Part shown: piece by piece, positions 59,001 through 64,000 of the stretch | Layout of the letters: each line of letters starts with the position of its first letter | How positions within the stretch are numbered: the stretch's first letter is position 1 | DNA from: Drosophila miranda | Lineage: Eukaryota > Arthropoda > Insecta > Diptera > Drosophilidae | Assembly: GCF_003369915.1 (NCBI RefSeq) | Contig: NW_022881603.1 | Span: 6,865,249 to 6,929,248 of the forward strand | DNA length: 64,000 bases | Reading direction: 5' to 3' | The notes under the pieces: model-generated | Seen by the model: the letters and a program-made list of their open reading frames with translations, nothing else | Told to the model about the DNA's origin: nothing | Databases searched by the model: none | Position numbers and translations under genes: made by a program

Positions 59001-61682
59001 GTACTGGATCGTCGAGGCAAGGACAACTCCTACCTGATCGTGCCTCTAGCCGTGGGCGCAGAGCACCAGAATGTGGTGGACTGGCCGCTGGTTCGTCAGT
59101 TCCAGCGTCTGCCCACCCCGAAGCCTGTCAGTGTGAAGCAGCGCAAGGAACAGCGAGCGCCGCGTCCAGAGGACTATGAGGGGAAAATTGTGACTCAGTG
59201 GTATGCCAACTTCGCGAGCAAGCGAATGCTCGTGCACAAGGTGCGCAGAGACCTGACTCCGAGCAGCCTGATGGAAAGCAACCACCAGAACACGAGCTAT
59301 GGCGAGTTCACCACGTCCAAGTATGGCGATGACATCGAAGGAATTGTTCGCATGGACCAGTTCCTGATCGAGGTGCGCGAGCTTACGGAGCAACTCAACT
59401 TCTATGTCCAGCAGCGGGGCAAGACGTCGGCCCAGAGCAAGGCCAGGGTCAAGATCATCCTCATTCCGGAGCTCTGCTTTAATTTCGATTTCCCCGGCGA
59501 CCTCTGGATAAAAGCAGTGTTTCTACCCAGCATCTTGAACCGGCTCCACTTCATGCTGCATGCTGAGGCATTACGACAACGCTTCAATACCTACCTGGGG
59601 CTGCAACATCTGCCTGAAAATGGAGTTGACTATAGGCCAAAGCTCTTGAAGATCGACTGGTCGTTGCGCCGCAATGTGGATTCCCATGGCAATGCCGTTC
59701 CCAATGATTATGAAGAAGGGTCACGCTCCATTCTGGAGCCCCTACCCATCAAAGAAGTTGAGATTGGGATGAAGACACTGCAGATACGCTACTTACAACA
59801 TTCGTGGCAGCAGTACCTGGAACCCGTAGACCTACCCCGGAACATCATGTCCGCCTATACCGTGGAGTTGAACTATTACAACAATTTTATATCCGGCCAA
59901 GTGGCGTCTCTCGACAAAATGGAGCAGGACGACAGGGAGTTCTGGCTGGAGACGCAGTTCAAGATGCCTAAAGGGAACATCTATGAGACCAGGAGTCCAG
60001 CAATGCCCCCTGCCGCCCGGCCTGCCCTGCTCCCGCCGACCAGCTCAGCTCCCAAACCACAGTCGTTGAATGTGTTGCCGGTTCTGATGAAGAGCGTCTC
60101 CGATGATCACATCACTCCGGCCCAACTGGGTGAGTTCCTGGCGGCCATCACCACAGCGGGATCTGCCGATGTTTATGATATGGAGCGAGCGGAGCGGTTG
60201 GGTGACTCGTTTCTCAAGATGAGTGCCAGTCTTTGCCTGGCCAGCAGGTATCCCGACTGGAACGAAGGCACGCTCACGCAGGTCAAGTCGAGGCTGGTGT
60301 CCAACAAGAACCTGATGTATTGCCTCAGGGAGACGGATATTCCCAGTCGTATTAGCTGCAGTCTGTTCGACCCCAGATTAACGTGGCTTCCGCCCAGCAT
60401 TAATCTGCCCGAAGATGTCTTGGATGTGTGGACGGAGCAGCCGAGCTTTGCCAAACTGATTGGTCCCCATAATCTCTTCAATCTGGCCCTTAGTGACGAG
60501 GAGATTCTGGCAGGTCGTTGCAACGAGGATACCTATCGTCGCTTTGTGCAAGGTTGCAAGAGCAATCAGCAAGGCTATTATGCCGGCCGGGACTTCTCCT
60601 CCGGCGTGAACTACTTCTTTGGTGAGGTCGCTGTTCAGAACAAGGTGGTGGCTGACACTCTGGAGGCCCTTCTGGGAGTCGTTGTGAGAAACTATGGATT
60701 GCAACATGGCTTCCGCATGCTGGAATACTTCGGCATTTGCAAGCCGGACGTTGATAAGCCCTTGTCGCAGCTGCTCGATCTTCAGTTGAAGAGCACCAAG
60801 ATGCGAGCCAACGCGAGCCCTGACGATATTGATGGCTTCCTGATCAACCACTCCTATTTAGAGCAGAATCTGGGCTACGAATTCCGGGATCGGGGCTACC
60901 TCTTGCAGGCCCTGACGCATCCGTCGTTTCCCACCAATCGCTTGACCGGCTGCTACCAGGAGCTAGAGTTCATTGGCGATGCCATACTCGATTTTCTCAT
61001 CTCTGCATACATTTTCTTAAACAATACCAAGCTGCGTCCGGGCGAGCTCACGGATCTGCGCTCGGCATTGGTCAATAACACGACACTGGGATGCATCTGC
61101 GTGCGCCACAAGCTGCACCTCTTCATTCTGGCAGAAAACGCGTTGCTATCTGAGACCATCAGCAAGCTTGTGAAATTCCAAGAGAGCCAGAGACACAGAG
61201 TCACTAATCATGTACGTTTTCTGCTCGAGGAGAGAGATGTGCAGCCCGTTATTCTGGACTTGGACGATGAAGTGGAGATGGCCATGGAAAATGAGTCGGA
61301 AGACGGTCCACGCATCGGTGCTTTCAACTTGGCGCAAAACGTAGATGTCCCCAAGGCTTTAGGCGATGTCCTGGATGCCCTTATCGCGGCCGTCTACCTG
61401 GATTGCCGGGATCTGCAGACAACCTGGCAGATGATCTACCATTTGTTTGAGCCCGAGCTGAAGGAATTCTCCCAGGATATACCCATCAGCCCGATTCGTC
61501 AGCTCCATGAGCAAAAGCTGGCCAATCCCGTCTACGGTCCGCCCCTGGTAGACAAGGACGTTGTGATGATGTACTGCCAGTTCACCTGCATGGAGAAGAC
61601 CATTCGGGTCACTGGTTTCGGCTCCAACAAGGACCAAGCCAAATTGGCTGCTGTCAAGAACGCTCTTCAGAAATTGGCTTAA
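56044..61682 (+). pseudogene. Dcr-2: Dicer-2 copy 5: all exons, many small deletions, 907-codon 3' ORF
   Basis: Exons: 56044-56082, 56166-56300, 56413-56590, 56751-57061, 57128-57828, 57908-58609, 58676-61682. It shares the ATAC duplication after Walker A with copy 4 (about 56248-56255). Private lesions: 2 bp lost at 57160/57161; 71 bp lost at 57959/57960, which removes helicase motif V (EEGID); TGG to TGA at 58407-58409 beside a 20-bp loss; 67 bp lost at 58938/58939. From 58959 the frame is open through PAZ, RNase IIIa, RNase IIIb and dsRBD. It ends at TAA just before the usual KCDA, so the last four residues are missing. RNase IIIa has ERAERLGDS (Leu to Arg), and the RNase IIIb Glu is Asp at 61374-61376. 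Confidence 0.96.
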
Positions 61683-61728
61683 TGTGATGCATAATATATA
61701 GAACTACATACCATTGACCGTGACCCAC

Positions 61729-61795
61729 AAAGTCTAAGCCTGACACCCATTCTGAATATGTACAATTAATTAAATGGGTGTGATGCTTAGACTTT
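61729..61795 (+). other. 67-nt hairpin after the Dcr-2 stop, copy 5
   Basis: Same inverted repeat as 2149-2215, followed by a longer T-run. Confidence 0.6.
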
Positions 61796-61979
61796 TTTTG
61801 GTCACTGTATTATTTGTAAGCTTTTCATGAACAAAAAAGCATTTTTACCAATTTGTTATACCTTTTTAAAAATTATTTTAGTATGTAAAATAAAATCGCT
61901 ATGTACCGCGTGTGCTCGTTTTAGCTAGATTTACAATGGGCTAGATGGGCGGGCTACATCGTCAACGACGTCAATGCCA

Positions 61980-61985
61980 TTTTTT
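61980..61985. other. Empty ISY insertion site, unit 5
   Basis: Same T-run junction as at 52443, without the ISY-like element. Confidence 0.75.
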
Positions 61986-62772
61986 ATATTTACAATAAAG
62001 TGCAGAGTGCACTCTACATTCATTTGATCCGAGTGTCCATGCAACAGCGGTGGCTTTTGTTCAGGCCTCTGCAGATACATATATTATGTGCCTTAGAAAC
62101 TACAAATTAGAGTAAAGTAACATTGGAGGAAACAACAAATGTTTAAATGTTCCAAAGATCTGTAAGATTCTGTATGAAACTGGAATAAACTCAATTTAAA
62201 TAAAAATTGTTCTTCTCAGACCACAAATCCTCCGTCGCATCGATATTCATTTATATTTTATGCCTCGACTTTGGCTAATTTGTCAAGCCTTTATTTACTC
62301 CAATTGAGTTTCTCCACTCCCACAGCGGTCCCTCGGCAATAAAAGTGCAAGTGACAAATGGTGGGGGCAGACCAGACCAGGCCCATAGAAGCACTTCAAG
62401 ACCAGAGTCAGAGCTCAATTAGATTTCATTAAATTGTTGCAACAGCGAACGAAATGCGAGCACAAATGAAAATGAAAATGAGAATTAATTGCACTAATCA
62501 CTTGTGCGCGAATAAACAAATGTCTAGAGCAGCGAACTGCAGTGAACTGTAACGAAGTAATTATTGTACCCGGGAGAGGAGAGGGCGAAAAATCGAAAGC
62601 TAATCAACTGTCGAATGGTGGCGGGGGGGCGGGCGTCGGAAGAGTAAATAACAAAGACGAATGGGGTTCGGCGTTTGGCGCTCGGCTTCGTATTGAGATT
62701 TATCTGGTTTAACAATGCTCTTATTAAAAATAATGGGCATTCGTGTGTGTTGAGCTGATGGAGGGATTCATT
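61986..62772. other. Tail-to-tail spacer, unit 5
   Basis: Matches 3494-4323 with a small deletion near 62723 (the sequence AAAGCCTCTAGAAACAAACATAAT is missing in part). Two AAATGA-type units near 62466. No gene is seen. Confidence 0.55.
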
Positions 62773-64000
62773 TTAATGAATTTTTAGGGGTACTGTACGC
62801 TTTGTCCTCGGTAAATCGTTCAGCTCCATTTGGCTCTTTGGACGGACTAGCATCTGTACGGATCTCAGAGATCTGAAGCTATACCATTGCTCCCAGAAAA
62901 TGCCCTGGACATTGTCCACCTCGGCCTTGAAGTACTTGCCATTTAAATTGCTATGGGAAGAGGATATTAACTGAATAATTCGTGTGTTTGTGTGATACTC
63001 AGTGGACGGATGAATTACCTTCGCGAACAGAAGTCGTACCACCAGGCTCCGTGGTGATACTCGGCGCAATTCATATGCGTAAATTCATCGTTATCCCTAT
63101 CGAAGGTTGAGAATTTCATCTTTTCATGGGTGCGTAACGCGTCGCTGGAATTTCCTTGATAATGGCCGAGCAATTTCAATTCGTAGCCTTCCTCCTCGCT
63201 GCCAATAACAAAGTCATCGTAGTGAGCATAGCTTGACTCTCCATTGAATCTCCTGAAGCTTATGTAGAGCTCATGAGGCTGGGAGCTGGTCAGGCGGTGC
63301 AGTTTTTCGAGGCCAATAAAGAACTCCCCGTTGAGCTTGCCAAACCCTTTCCTGTACTGATCCCAGTTGCGATAGAAGTTCACAGAGCCATCCAGTCGAC
63401 GCTGAATAGCCATCCATCCAGGACCAGCGGCCGTGAGACCCTCACAGGACACCAGATCAAATGAACCCCAGATGACATGCCGTAGGGCATACAAGAGGTG
63501 GTGGCTGCCTCCCAGTCTGCCAACAGGTCGTCCTTCTTCTCCCTGAATTTACCTTCAAAATATACAACTTTGGCTCTCAGATGATCGATCAATGCCGCAC
63601 TGGAGGTGTTCTGTTTGCTTAAATCAGTCAACACGTGCTGTTTCCTCTTCAATCTGGTCTCGTAGACCTTGACCTTCTGCTCGAGTTCCTTGATTTGATC
63701 CGCCTTTTCCTTCAGTTTGGCTGTATATTCTGTGAGATTCTCAAATCTCTTCAGTAGATCGTCGTCAGTGTGTTCCTTGGTTTGAAACTTGTTTATTTCA
63801 TTTTCTCTGTCCTTGATGGTGGCTGCACTCTCTGCTATTTTACCCATATAAACGTCCAATAGATCATCCAGATCTCCTTTGCTAATGCGAATGGTTTTGT
63901 GCTGATCAATGTGGACTTCTGCCAACTTCTCGTGCACGGCTGTGACATTGGCAATGGGCATGCTACTTGACGGTACTACTTCAGTTTTGTTCTTCAAGTC
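62773..64000 (-). pseudogene. Fibrinogen-related (FReD) protein, copy 5, partial at window end
   Basis: Last exon 62773-62950, intron 62951-63018 (68 nt), main exon from 63019 to beyond 64000. Like copy 3, it keeps the 88-bp segment and the 5 bp missing from copies 1, 2 and 4, so it belongs to the less damaged type. It has its own 25-bp deletion near 63455-63458, which shifts the frame at the start of the fibrinogen domain. The signal peptide lies outside the window, so its start cannot be judged. Confidence 0.87.

Noticed and set aside
1..64000. CRISPR arrays, tRNA and rRNA genes
   Set aside because: None seen. The only tRNA-like match is the 18-nt primer-binding site at 33608-33625, and the sequence is clearly from an insect genome.

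Overview
The window is Drosophila DNA, most likely from an obscura-group species. Every gene-like region outside transposons is one of two genes repeated in tandem: Dicer-2 (Dcr-2, plus strand) and a secreted fibrinogen-related (FReD) gene (minus strand). The repeat unit is Dcr-2 > < FReD (tail to tail), followed head to head by the next Dcr-2. Five Dcr-2 copies (1-2114, 6863-7574, 17734-23162, 46380-52157, 56044-61682) and five FReD copies (4324-5580, 15230-16488, 36731-38086, 53260-54517, 62773 to the window end) are present. Where no transposon intervenes, the period is about 9.67 kb (the same promoter motif recurs at 45252 and 54918).

Every Dcr-2 copy is broken. Copy 1 enters the window part-way and has two frameshifts. 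Copy 2 has lost its middle and joins a helicase exon in frame to RNase IIIb. Copy 3 lacks exons 1-2 and has four nonsense codons. Copies 4 and 5 keep all seven coding exons but share a 4-bp duplication just after the Walker A motif, plus private lesions. Their 3' halves (PAZ, RNase IIIa, RNase IIIb, dsRBD) nevertheless remain open for 996 and 907 codons. The FReD copies fall into two types: copies 1, 2 and 4 share 88-bp and 5-bp deletions; copies 3 and 5 lack these but carry other lesions.

The array is heavily invaded by transposons. (a) A roughly 1.1-kb DINE-1/Helentron-like element, which I take to be ISY of D. miranda, lies downstream of Dcr-2 copies 1-3 and is absent from the same site after copies 4-5. 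(b) A full-length LOA-clade (TRIM/Bilbo-like) LINE at 7801-13302 sits inside the second ISY. (c) An 11.35-kb Gypsy-superfamily LTR element at 24898-36251 has 2609-bp LTRs, a tRNA-Lys primer site and a RING-H2 finger at the Gag N terminus. (d) An I-clade LINE at 38351-45106 carries a 5'-truncated LOA LINE nested close to its own 5' end.

Co-amplified and decaying genes from Muller element C, together with ISY-like and TRIM-like elements, fit the neo-Y of Drosophila miranda. That assignment is inference. No functional single-copy host gene, tRNA, rRNA or CRISPR was found. The observations most worth following are the Dicer-2 pseudogene array as a possible source of antisense or siRNA against Dcr-2, a 67-nt near-perfect hairpin just after the Dcr-2 stop codon, the RNase IIIb Glu-to-Asp change, the RING-Gag retrotransposon, and the ISY copies whose GA-rich motif is split by a roughly 10-bp spacer.
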